This document shows positions 13,501-22,118 of a stretch of 55,232 nt of DNA, in pieces. Below the pieces are notes generated by a model. It worked only from the letters and a program-made list of their open reading frames with translations, was not told where the DNA came from and searched no databases. This stretch comes from a virus, in IMG/VR virus record IMGVR_UViG_3300034160_000067, positions 1 to 55,232 of that record. One strand, given 5' to 3'. Both the position numbers and the translations under genes were made by a program. Every line of letters begins with the position of its first letter. The stretch's first letter is position 1.

Positions 13501-16500
13501 TTAGCCGCCCCACGCCGCGTAGCCGGCTTGGGTGTAGATGAAGGATGACTGTCCGATATTGGCCGAGAACTGTGCGCTATCCAGCCCCGAGTCGACCCAC
13601 AACTTCCACGGCAGCGTGGTGTCGATCCCGGTGAGCGTGCGCAACGAGACGTTGTTGATCTTGAACTCTGCGGTCGCCGCAGTGAAATCGATCAGCACGC
13701 CGATCACGTCGTTGAGCACCGGGCCGAAGTCGACCGCGCTGTTGCCGTACAGGTAGAGGCCGTCGGCGCTGCCGTTGTAGGGGGACAAGCGCATCTGGAA
13801 CGTGGGCCAGCCCTGCTGCGGGAAGCTACGCGCGAAGCCCACGATCGTGAATTCCGCATACCGTTTGCCGCTCGACACGAGTCGGGGAATCGGCAGGCCG
13901 TAGGCCGCGTACCGCTGCTTCAGTCCGCTCTTTTCAAACGACGGGACTGCCCCAGAGCTGTAGAAGTTCTCGTCGTTCTTGCCGAAGTAGATCGTCTCGG
14001 GTGATGTGCCGGGCCACTTCAGCACGGGCGAGGAGTCTGCGAGGTAGCTCACGGCGAGCAGCTTGCCTCCGAACTCCTTCGGCTGGCCGACGCGGATCAG
14101 GAACGACGGGCCGCCCGCATCGCTGGTCGTGTTGTCCGCTTTCGAGCCGAGCGTTGCGACGTCGAACGCTGGCCGCGCCAGCGTCCATGACGAGCCGTTC
14201 GCGGTGCGCAATTCGTAAGCCCCCAGCTGCGTCTTGTAGCTGAACAGGATGCACATCTGGCTCGCCGAGACGTGGATCTTCGGCGAGTGCAGCCCCGGCG
14301 GCAGTGAGAGCGCCGTCGACACCTGCGTCCACGTCAGGAAGTCCGTCGAGCTGTAGAGCACTGGGACGTTGGTCTCGGTCGTCCCCGGGCTCGCGATCGC
14401 CCAGTACTTGCCCGCGAAGTACGCACCGTAAGGAGCGCCCATGATATCGATCGTCGCGGCGCTGGACGTCCACGTCACGAGGTCCGTCGACTGCGCGATG
14501 CGGTAGACCGTCGTGTAGCTCGGCCAACTGCCCGTCGTGAAGCCGCCGACTGCAACGTAGTTGGCGCCGACCTTCAGGATTTTCGTCGCAGCGAGTTCGT
14601 TCCACAGGTTGTTGACGACGCTCGCCGTGCCCTTGCGCGTCCAGTTGTCGAGGTTCGTCGACACGAAAATGTCGCGGCCCTCGGCGCAGACCATGACGAA
14701 CTGCGCGCCGTCGAACGTGATCGAGTTGATGCGCCCGCCAGAGATCGCGACGCCGCTGGCCGTGCTCATGTCGGTCTTCGTCCACGCGCCGCCCTCGCGC
14801 CGCTTCCAGTAGTTCGTCGTGAAGTTCGTGGCTGCGAAGTAGCCGTTGCCATACACGAACGTGCATTCGAACGGCGGGATATAGGGCGTCGACGGGCCAT
14901 CCACATCCCATGTGAGCCCGCCGTCGGTGCTGCGATAGCACGCCTCAGTGCTCAGACTGTAGTACGCGCCGTTGATCCACACCGGATAGGGTGTTGGGAT
15001 GAACGCGGACGCGGGCGCCGCGACCGAGCCTCGCGAGACGACCACGCCCAGCGAGCCGCCGCCGTAGTTGTTGTCGTAGCTGAACCCGTAGCCCGTGATG
15101 CCGGCGACATGGACGAACTTCTGGGCACTCTTCAGCGTGCCCTGCTTCGAGTAGAACTCGATGCGCAGGTTCGCGGCTCCGGGGCCGCCGTAGGTGTACG
15201 TGCCTCCCGCTGCCGTGGTCGTGAGGTTCGCCACGGTCGCGAGCAGCGCGCTGGTGTCGTTGTCGTAGACCTCCAGCGTGTAGGTCACGCCTTGTGGCGG
15301 ATCGATGTGCGCGTCCGTCCAGCCGACGAGATCCGTCGTCTGCTGTTCCTTGTTCCGCCCGGACCATGTGATCGTGAAGTTCGTGGCTATCGTGCTCGGG
15401 AAGTAGGCGCCGTTGATCTTCACGTCCGCAGGCGGATACGGGCGCTCCCACCGGCCGTCATGTACGAGGCTCTGCGCAGGCGCGCTCGCGAGCGCGGACT
15501 CGCCGCTCGGAGACCGGCCGACCTCGCGATACCAGCGCGTCTCGCCGCGCACCGCGTCGTCAGTCAGGAGCTGGAAGCCGTGGTCGCCGGAGTAGAACCA
15601 GAGCTTCGAGTTGTCCGCGTGTGCCGCCGGAATCGTGTCGAACACACCGCGCAGGAGCGTGACGGTTGCGCCTGCGACCGACACAACGCCGACCCACTCG
15701 TTGTCCCACAGGGCATAGCCGCCGACGAAGAAGCTCGGGTCGTCCCCCACGATCGTGTCGATCGTCACCACCGTGGCGTTCCACGCCGCCGCGCCATTCA
15801 GCAGGCACGTCGAGGCGTAGCTGCCGGCGCCGAGGTAGCTGTAGTTCGCAGTGACGTTCGTCGCGGCGTCGTACACCGAGAACTGGGAGTTCTGCGGCGC
15901 CGGCCGCTCGGCGAGGATCAGCTCGTAGGAGCTGCCCGGAGCGAGGTCCTGCACGCTCACGTCGCCGAGGATCTGCGCCATCGTGAAGTAGGGCACCTCG
16001 TCGACGCGCACGACGGCGACGGCCGCGGGCGCGCCCGCAGGATCCGTCCAGAGCGTGGTCTGGTTGCCGCCGTAGGTGAGCACGGGCGTCGCGAAGACAT
16101 CCTCGACGGCCTCGACCTTGATCGACGTGTCGGTGTCGCCGCCCTTGCTGACGTTCGTCACGCGCAGGATGAGCTGGTCCAGCCCGTAGTCCGGCCATGT
16201 GACCTTGATCGCGTCGCCCTTGCGCAGGCTCCACGCCGCGCGGTTCGCCGTGAACGAGACCGCGGTGAGTGGCGTGCTCCGCGCGCGCAGGTCGCGCTCG
16301 CCGAGCCGGTAGGCGATGTCGGCGCTTCGCACTCCGGGGTAGGACACCGGCTCGCTGACGATTCCACCCTGTGACTGGATGTTCGCCAGATCCTGAATCG
16401 CGATCGTGGCGTCCTGTTCCGTCTCCGGGTTCGTGTACGTGACGACGATCTCGTTGACCGTCTCACCCCAGAGCGTGCGCTCCTTCTTGTCCATCGACAT

Positions 16501-17343
16501 GATGTTGGTCGTGTCGAAGACGGGCAGGCTCGCCGGGACGTAGTCGTTGCGGATGAGCTTGAGCGTGTACTGTCCGGTCGTGAGGTCCGTGTCGAGCACG
16601 CCGTCGACGTGCCGCAGGATCTCCAGAATGAACTCGTCGATCGAGCTTTGCGCCGACCACGCGAACGAGAGCCCGAAGCCCTCAGCGTAGAGCGTGTCCG
16701 CGACCGTGGTGAACGAGGCGGTGTTGATCAGCGCCGCGGAGCGCCCTGCGCCCCACGTCGTGTCCGTCAGGCACTGGTAAACCATGTGCGCGGCGTTCAT
16801 GCCCTCGTTGATCTGGGCCTTCGCTGCGTACCAGACCGGTGTGGTCCAGCCGGCGGTGATGCGACGGACGGTCACCTCGACGTTCTTGATGTACGGGTTC
16901 ATCGACGACCAGTAGAACGCGCTGCGGATCCACTGGCGCCACTGCGAGGTCGCACCGCCGAACGCGGTGCTGTTGCCGTTCTGTGCGATCGCGCTGGAGA
17001 CCGCGGTGGCCTCCGCCGTCGTGCGACCGCGCATCACGAGCGTCAGCACGCCGCGATCCGCGGGCATCGGCGCCCCGACCTTACCGGCCAGATACGAACT
17101 CTGGGTCTGCGTGACCTCACCCATGCGGACTTCAACGCTGCCCGAGACTCCGCCTTCCTTCTCGTCTCCGCCGAACAGTGTCGGCGCATGCACGTCGATC
17201 ACGCCCGACGCAGTCTGGTTGCCGGTCCACGCATCGCGATCACCGACGCGGATCTTCGTGACCGCGTCGACGGGGCCGATGCACAGGCCGATCTGCACGC
17301 CGAGGAAGTAACGATAGCCGATCGTTTGCGAACTACCGCCCAT
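13501..17343 (-). CDS. Tail-tip hub / receptor-binding protein
   Basis: 1280 residues, the largest tail gene after the tape measure. Residues 1 to about 430 resemble the central tail hub of gpJ-like proteins (Phage-tail_3 type). Around 640-730 there is a fibronectin-type-III-like domain (WSGRNKEQQTTDL). Residues about 795-1080 contain BNR/sialidase-like blades (YRSTDGGLTW, STNLDNWTRKG, SSTDFLTWTQV), implying a beta-propeller. Residues 1158-1280 look like a SPRY/concanavalin-type beta sandwich. It should close the tail tip and bind the cell surface. Domain limits are by eye. Confidence 0.75.
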   Translation of the reverse strand: MGGSSQTIGYRYFLGVQIGLCIGPVDAVTKIRVGDRDAWTGNQTASGVIDVHAPTLFGGDEKEGGVSGSVEVRMGEVTQTQSSYLAGKVGAPMPADRGVLTLVMRGRTTAEATAVSSAIAQNGNSTAFGGATSQWRQWIRSAFYWSSMNPYIKNVEVTVRRITAGWTTPVWYAAKAQINEGMNAAHMVYQCLTDTTWGAGRSAALINTASFTTVADTLYAEGFGLSFAWSAQSSIDEFILEILRHVDGVLDTDLTTGQYTLKLIRNDYVPASLPVFDTTNIMSMDKKERTLWGETVNEIVVTYTNPETEQDATIAIQDLANIQSQGGIVSEPVSYPGVRSADIAYRLGERDLRARSTPLTAVSFTANRAAWSLRKGDAIKVTWPDYGLDQLILRVTNVSKGGDTDTSIKVEAVEDVFATPVLTYGGNQTTLWTDPAGAPAAVAVVRVDEVPYFTMAQILGDVSVQDLAPGSSYELILAERPAPQNSQFSVYDAATNVTANYSYLGAGSYASTCLLNGAAAWNATVVTIDTIVGDDPSFFVGGYALWDNEWVGVVSVAGATVTLLRGVFDTIPAAHADNSKLWFYSGDHGFQLLTDDAVRGETRWYREVGRSPSGESALASAPAQSLVHDGRWERPYPPADVKINGAYFPSTIATNFTITWSGRNKEQQTTDLVGWTDAHIDPPQGVTYTLEVYDNDTSALLATVANLTTTAAGGTYTYGGPGAANLRIEFYSKQGTLKSAQKFVHVAGITGYGFSYDNNYGGGSLGVVVSRGSVAAPASAFIPTPYPVWINGAYYSLSTEACYRSTDGGLTWDVDGPSTPYIPPFECTFVYGNGYFAATNFTTNYWKRREGGAWTKTDMSTASGVAISGGRINSITFDGAQFVMVCAEGRDIFVSTNLDNWTRKGTASVVNNLWNELAATKILKVGANYVAVGGFTTGSWPSYTTVYRIAQSTDLVTWTSSAATIDIMGAPYGAYFAGKYWAIASPGTTETNVPVLYSSTDFLTWTQVSTALSLPPGLHSPKIHVSASQMCILFSYKTQLGAYELRTANGSSWTLARPAFDVATLGSKADNTTSDAGGPSFLIRVGQPKEFGGKLLAVSYLADSSPVLKWPGTSPETIYFGKNDENFYSSGAVPSFEKSGLKQRYAAYGLPIPRLVSSGKRYAEFTIVGFARSFPQQGWPTFQMRLSPYNGSADGLYLYGNSAVDFGPVLNDVIGVLIDFTAATAEFKINNVSLRTLTGIDTTLPWKLWVDSGLDSAQFSANIGQSSFIYTQAGYAAWGG

Positions 17344-17527
17344 GCTCGCGCTCCCGTGCGGCGTCGATCACCTTTCGAAACATCGGGTCCGTGATCGACT
17401 CGACGTCCTCGAACGCAACGCCCTGTTGAATGAACATCGACCAGTTGATTTCATGACGCGCGCAGAACTCGCGGGCGCCGCGACTGCAGTACCCGACCGA
17501 GCGCACGTCTTCGAGCGTCACGGTCAC
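17333..17527 (-). CDS. Small tail-tip assembly protein (64 aa)
   Basis: Starts at GTG 17525-17527 (MTVTLEDVRSVGYCSR), overlapping the previous stop by GTGA. Motif GYCSRGAREFCARH...IDAAREREHGR. Small proteins of this kind commonly precede the hub gene in siphoviruses; exact role unknown. Confidence 0.65.
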   Translation of the reverse strand: MTVTLEDVRSVGYCSRGAREFCARHEINWSMFIQQGVAFEDVESITDPMFRKVIDAAREREHGR

Positions 17528-17748
17528 TTGCTGGACTTCTTGATCGGTGCCGATGACAGGTCGCCGTACCACAGCACGTTGGGGCCCGTCATCCGCACGG
17601 TGCCGAACACCACGGGGATGGGACGCCCTTCCTCCGCGGTCGGCACATCGAAGTCTTCGAGCGCGGCGGCTTTCGGCTTCGGCGCGCGCGGCTGCAGCGC
17701 GTAGCTGAGCGCCATCATCACGAGCGAAACAAGGATCTGCTGCCACAT
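17524..17748 (-). CDS. Small tail-associated protein with N-terminal hydrophobic segment (74 aa)
   Basis: Starts MWQQILVSLVMMALSY; a hydrophobic N-terminus is followed by a conserved-looking RPIPVVFGTVRMTGPNVLWYGDL, a pattern also found near the start of hub proteins. The TGATG overlap with the preceding gene shows coupling. Confidence 0.65.
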   Translation of the reverse strand: MWQQILVSLVMMALSYALQPRAPKPKAAALEDFDVPTAEEGRPIPVVFGTVRMTGPNVLWYGDLSSAPIKKSSK

Positions 17749-18566
17749 CAGAATATCGCCTTGCCGTTGAATGGGTTCGTCGACGGAATATAGGGCTGGC
17801 CGCCGTAATTCGCCAGATTACTGAACTTCGTGTTGCACGTCGACACTGTGTGATCGCAGCCGAAGTAGACGCGAATCGTGTTCGGCGTGAGCAGGTTGCG
17901 CGGGACCTGTGCGAGCGAGAGCACTCCCGCGGCCGACGAGCGGATCGAGACGTACTCCGTCGCGTTGGTTGCGGGGTCCACATACTCGATGTAGCCGCCT
18001 GCGAAGTAGTTCGCGGCATACCCCGAGATTAGGGACGGTACCGTCAGGTCTTTACCGGACAGCGAATACACCGTGGCGGTGACGCTGAAGGAGAGCGCTG
18101 AGAGGTTACACCCGGCGCCATACAGCGCGTGCGGGCACGCTCGCTGGTAGTGCCGGCGCAGCCCGGTGCGCTTCACCGAGGTGAAGTCGGGCTCGCAGCT
18201 GAGCACGGCCTCGTTGCCTTCCCACGCCGCGTTGAGCACGCGCCCCATCCACAGCACGCGGAACTCGTTGTCGGTGTCGAGCAGGTGCCTGCGGAAGATC
18301 GTAAGCGTCACCACACCGGTCGGCGAGGTGACCTTGAACAGGTCAGCCACGGGCAGCGCGCGAAACGCCCGCACGGTCAGCGTGCGCTGCGTCGCGGCTT
18401 GGGTCTCGTCGATCGGGCCGCGCGACAGCGGCTGCGGCACGAACGACTGCCCGAGATAGGTGACCGCTTCCGCTCCGCTGGTGTAGCGGTAGTAGTTGGG
18501 CCCGTAGACGAACTGGAACAGCTCCGCAGGAGAGCCAGTGCCCGTTTCATTGGCCGCGTAGGTCAT
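17748..18566 (-). CDS. Tail protein of the BR0599 family
   Basis: 272 residues starting MTYAANETGTGSPAEL. The cysteine pattern CPHALYGAGCN (about 143-153) and GCDHTVSTCNTKFSNLANYG near the C-terminus are typical of the phage BR0599/DUF2163 family, which sits at the distal tail next to the hub in phages and gene transfer agents. The cysteines may bind metal or an iron-sulfur cluster. Overlaps its neighbours by 4 and 1 bases. Confidence 0.8.
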   Translation of the reverse strand: MTYAANETGTGSPAELFQFVYGPNYYRYTSGAEAVTYLGQSFVPQPLSRGPIDETQAATQRTLTVRAFRALPVADLFKVTSPTGVVTLTIFRRHLLDTDNEFRVLWMGRVLNAAWEGNEAVLSCEPDFTSVKRTGLRRHYQRACPHALYGAGCNLSALSFSVTATVYSLSGKDLTVPSLISGYAANYFAGGYIEYVDPATNATEYVSIRSSAAGVLSLAQVPRNLLTPNTIRVYFGCDHTVSTCNTKFSNLANYGGQPYIPSTNPFNGKAIF

Positions 18567-20242
18567 GCTTTCACCAGCTGGAAGGTCGCTTCGGCCGTCG
18601 CGATGGAGTCCGTCATCCACGTGATCGACACGCGATCCGCAGCGAGACGATAGAGGCCGACGTAGTGGACGGCCAGAATGTCCGCGGGCGTCAGCGCCAC
18701 GCCGAGTGCCGTGGTGATGCCGAACGACACTTCGTTCCCGGTGCGGCCCACCGAGGAGATCGGCCGGACGAAGTTGCCGTTGTTACGCGTGCGGATCATC
18801 AGGTGCGCGCGCGCGGGGTCGTTGCCGACGAGCGTGTAGAAGTCGCGATCGTAGAAGAAGATCGTCGTCGCCCCGGCGCTGATCGACTGCGACATCGTCA
18901 GGTCGTCGTGCCAGCTCGGGATGTAGACGGAGTTGAGCATGCCCTGCAGGCGCCCAAGGAAGGAACGGAAGGAGCGCACCTCGGCGCGGCTCTTCAGGAG
19001 CCAGCGGTAGCGCTTCATCAGGACCGGCGTGTCGCGCGTGATGCTCATGTCCAGCCGGCCGATGCTGTAGTCGACCGCATCGACCGGGTACTGCGAGGAG
19101 TTGTCCACGCCGCCGGCCCAGTCGGGCTGCTTGAGGATGATCTCCTTGCCGTTGTACGTGTCGGTCGCGGCCGCCGTGATGACGTAGGGATCGGTCACCG
19201 CAGGGTTCGCGAGGAACGACGCGTGCCCAGTGAGCACGCTGGACGTTTGACGCTGCACGGGCACGTCGCCTTCGAACTTCGAGATCGTCGCCGGGTAGAC
19301 CTTCGTGCCTACCGGCCATGTGTTGATCGTGGCGCGCGTCAGCGCCAGCGTGCCGGAGGACACCGTGGCGACCTCGACGACCTCGTAGGACGACGGGCTC
19401 GCGTAGAGCACCGCGATCTCGCCCGCGATGAAGCCTCGGTCGGTCGTCGAGAGCGAGAGGCTGGTCGTGCCGGCGACGGCCTGCGCCGTGAGTGCCGACC
19501 CATACATCCACTGCGGGACGGCGAACATGCGGTTCTGCCATCCCCACAGGATGTTGTCGAACCTCTGGGTATCCGTCTTCGTCACGGTGAAGTCGTATTC
19601 CAGTCGGCGCCGCGGCTTCGAGCGCATGCGGATGCGCTGCTCGCTGCCGTCGAAGGAGGTGAGCACGCTGGTGTTCCACTCCAGTGAATCGTCGATGCCG
19701 CGCGCCCAGTTCGGGCCGAAGGGCCACAGCACGACGCGCGTGCCGGTGACGGAGAAGTTGATGACCTCGGTGCCGAACGTGAAAATGTAGTGGCCGTCGA
19801 CCGTCACCGGGCCGACCGTGTCGACGTTCAGGGTGAACGTCGACTCTTCGAGCGGCGCGAACGTGTGCGGGATCGCGAACGGCGGCGTCAGCGTCATCCC
19901 ATCCACGCCGCTCGTCCCGATCGTGGCGAGCGTGTTCGTGCCGAAGGTCGCGTTCCAGACCTTGAACGTGCGCGTTTGCGCGGACACGAGATTGCCCAGC
20001 GCGAAGGTGCTCGGAGTCAGGTAGACGCGACCGTAGAGGAACGAGTTGATGCCGCCGCCGAGGACGCCCGTCTTCGAGAGCACGGGCTCGTTCACCGGCT
20101 GCGTGTCCGTCATCGGACCTTTCACCGAGATCCCGTTCACGAACCATCCGTGGCGGATCGGCGGTACGAGAATGCTCACGCGCGCCTGTGCCGCCACATT
20201 CAGGCAGTCGAATACAACCGTTCCTCCAGCGATCAGGCTCAC
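18563..20242 (-). CDS. Distal tail protein (559 aa)
   Basis: GTG start (MSLIAGGTVVFDCLNV) overlapping the previous stop by GTGA. Beta-rich with Ig-like N-terminal parts (about 60-170) and a C-terminal region MKRYRWLLKSRAEVRSF typical of tail proteins that precede BR0599 genes. Likely part of the baseplate between tube and hub. Confidence 0.65.
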   Translation of the reverse strand: MSLIAGGTVVFDCLNVAAQARVSILVPPIRHGWFVNGISVKGPMTDTQPVNEPVLSKTGVLGGGINSFLYGRVYLTPSTFALGNLVSAQTRTFKVWNATFGTNTLATIGTSGVDGMTLTPPFAIPHTFAPLEESTFTLNVDTVGPVTVDGHYIFTFGTEVINFSVTGTRVVLWPFGPNWARGIDDSLEWNTSVLTSFDGSEQRIRMRSKPRRRLEYDFTVTKTDTQRFDNILWGWQNRMFAVPQWMYGSALTAQAVAGTTSLSLSTTDRGFIAGEIAVLYASPSSYEVVEVATVSSGTLALTRATINTWPVGTKVYPATISKFEGDVPVQRQTSSVLTGHASFLANPAVTDPYVITAAATDTYNGKEIILKQPDWAGGVDNSSQYPVDAVDYSIGRLDMSITRDTPVLMKRYRWLLKSRAEVRSFRSFLGRLQGMLNSVYIPSWHDDLTMSQSISAGATTIFFYDRDFYTLVGNDPARAHLMIRTRNNGNFVRPISSVGRTGNEVSFGITTALGVALTPADILAVHYVGLYRLAADRVSITWMTDSIATAEATFQLVKA

Positions 20243-21186
20243 TTACGTATCGCCCATCCGTAGTTGGCGCTGGTCGTCGCGACGTTGAACGTACCCCCCG
20301 CACTCTTCTTGCAGAGCGGGAACACCATCCAGTCCGTGTTGATCGTATCAGCCGGAGAGAGATCCCGGATGTTCACCATCCGAATGTTCGAGAAGTACCC
20401 GATCGGCATCCAGTGAAGGCTTGCGCCGTCGTCGTACATGAAGGCTTCCATGCGGAGGCCCGGCGTGCGCCCGTTGAAGTTGTTCAACTGCGCCGTCGCA
20501 AGCTGCTCGTAGTCGCCGATGTTGGTTCCGCCGCCGCCGTAGCCCCACACGAACATCTTGTTGTACGTGGCCGGCGTCGCAGCGCCCTGCGCGCTGGCGT
20601 AGTCTCGCCCGCTCTTCGGGGCATACAGGTAGCTGTACGTTCCGTTGCTGGACACGAACCCGAAGGGCGCGTCGGTCATGGTGAATCCGCACGCGCTGTA
20701 GTTGGCAGCAGGCGCAGGGTTGGTCAGGAAGATGGTGCTGTTGTTCCACCATGTGTAAGTCATCCCGACGAAGTGACCGCCAGTCCACGAACCGTACTTC
20801 GTGATGTCTCCGAACGTGAAGTGCTGCCACGCGCCAACCGACTGCTCGGCGGCGCAATGCACCATCGTGCCATCTGTGAACAAATGGTAGGAGTTGAATG
20901 GAGCGGAGACCGGATACCAGCGGGAGTCGTCCGTCGGCCGCCCGGTGACCGCGGCCCACGTCGCGCCCGTCGATGCTGTGGCCGGCATGCCGTACACGTC
21001 GTCGGACTTCCAGCGCAGCCAGAAGTAGCTCGACCCTTTCGACAGGCATCGAACTTCCCACGACGCGGCGAGAATCGTCTCGGTGCGCGAGACGGCGACC
21101 GTCATTCCCGCGTTTGAGACCGCGAAGGAGACCACCGCGGTCATCAGCGCGTCGATCGTTGCAGCAGTTCCGGTTGCGTATGCCAT
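20239..21186 (-). CDS. Virion protein, probably tail (315 aa)
   Basis: Starts MAYATGTAATIDALMT. Rich in W, Y, G and N, beta-structured. Its plan (GTA-rich N-terminus, WxHF/TFG block near 120, MPIGYFSNIRMVN...MVFPLCKKS near the end) parallels the next gene's product, so the two are likely remote copies. Located between tape measure and distal tail genes. Confidence 0.65.
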   Translation of the reverse strand: MAYATGTAATIDALMTAVVSFAVSNAGMTVAVSRTETILAASWEVRCLSKGSSYFWLRWKSDDVYGMPATASTGATWAAVTGRPTDDSRWYPVSAPFNSYHLFTDGTMVHCAAEQSVGAWQHFTFGDITKYGSWTGGHFVGMTYTWWNNSTIFLTNPAPAANYSACGFTMTDAPFGFVSSNGTYSYLYAPKSGRDYASAQGAATPATYNKMFVWGYGGGGTNIGDYEQLATAQLNNFNGRTPGLRMEAFMYDDGASLHWMPIGYFSNIRMVNIRDLSPADTINTDWMVFPLCKKSAGGTFNVATTSANYGWAIRK

Positions 21187-21188
21187 AG

Positions 21189-22118
21189 TTATGCCAGCTT
21201 GAATGCAGCGTAGTGGTTGACTGCGGCCCGGAAGACGTTCGGGACCACGAGGTAGTTGACCGCGGAGATCGTCACGATGTTCTCTGCGGCGTTCGAGTAG
21301 CCCGAGATCTGGTAGACGCCTTCGATCTCGCCGTACATCGACGGGTAGGACTCATTGAACAGCACGAGCGGGTAGAGCGCGTACTCCGTGCCGCCGTAGA
21401 TGCGCCCGATCTTCTTCGTCTCCTGATTGACCCAAGAGAACGGGAAGATCCGCGATCCCGTCGCGGTGTACGACGACTCGGTCGTCGTGTAGTTCTGGAA
21501 GTCGATCCACGATGCGCCGGGATAGTACAGCTTCGCGGGCGACGTGGTGCCGCCTGCTGCGGTGTTCGCGGGATTCCAGAAGGCTTTGTGTAGCGCCGTC
21601 GCATCCGACCATCTCGTCGCAGACGCACCACCCCACGTTCCGCCGATGAAGTGCGGGTAGCCCCACTCGCTCGGAGACGCGTACGGCGTGATGAAGCCCA
21701 TGTGCAGGCAGACGTAGACCGTGCTTATCTTCGCGATCAGCATCGCGCGCCGGCCCGAGCCGATGAACCAGTACGGGATGCTGCTGTTCCACATCAGAGA
21801 GTAGACCGGGTTCGATCCGCCCGGCTGTCCGGCGTAGCCGCTTGCGAGCAGATAGCCCGTCGCACCGCGCACGCCGATGTTGTAGTAGTCGCTGCCGACG
21901 TTCTCGAACGCGTAGAGCACGGAGTAGATGTTGTCCGTGCCCGCGAGGCCGGGCGCGCGCAGGTACGTCAGGCGCGTGCCGCCCGTGATCGACGCCGGGT
22001 TCGTCTCGCTCGACAACACCGTCCACCGCTCGCCCACGGGGAGCGTCGTGGTCAGGAACGTGACGAACAGGTCGTACAGGTTCGTGTAGTTGGTCGCGGT
22101 GCCGGATGCGGTTGCCAT
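21189..22118 (-). CDS. Virion protein, probably tail (309 aa), paralogue of the neighbour
   Basis: Starts MATASGTATNYTNLYD; the ATG overlaps the tape measure stop (TAATG). Beta-rich; the C-terminal part EIEGVYQISGYSNAAENIVT...YLVVPNVFR has the same layout as the end of the 20239-21186 product. First gene after the tape measure, so probably a tail-end component. Confidence 0.65.
   Translation of the reverse strand: MATASGTATNYTNLYDLFVTFLTTTLPVGERWTVLSSETNPASITGGTRLTYLRAPGLAGTDNIYSVLYAFENVGSDYYNIGVRGATGYLLASGYAGQPGGSNPVYSLMWNSSIPYWFIGSGRRAMLIAKISTVYVCLHMGFITPYASPSEWGYPHFIGGTWGGASATRWSDATALHKAFWNPANTAAGGTTSPAKLYYPGASWIDFQNYTTTESSYTATGSRIFPFSWVNQETKKIGRIYGGTEYALYPLVLFNESYPSMYGEIEGVYQISGYSNAAENIVTISAVNYLVVPNVFRAAVNHYAAFKLA

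Noticed and set aside
15109-16374. 421-codon plus-strand frame inside the tail hub gene
   Set aside because: Arginine-rich shadow without start signals; inside a well-supported minus-strand gene.
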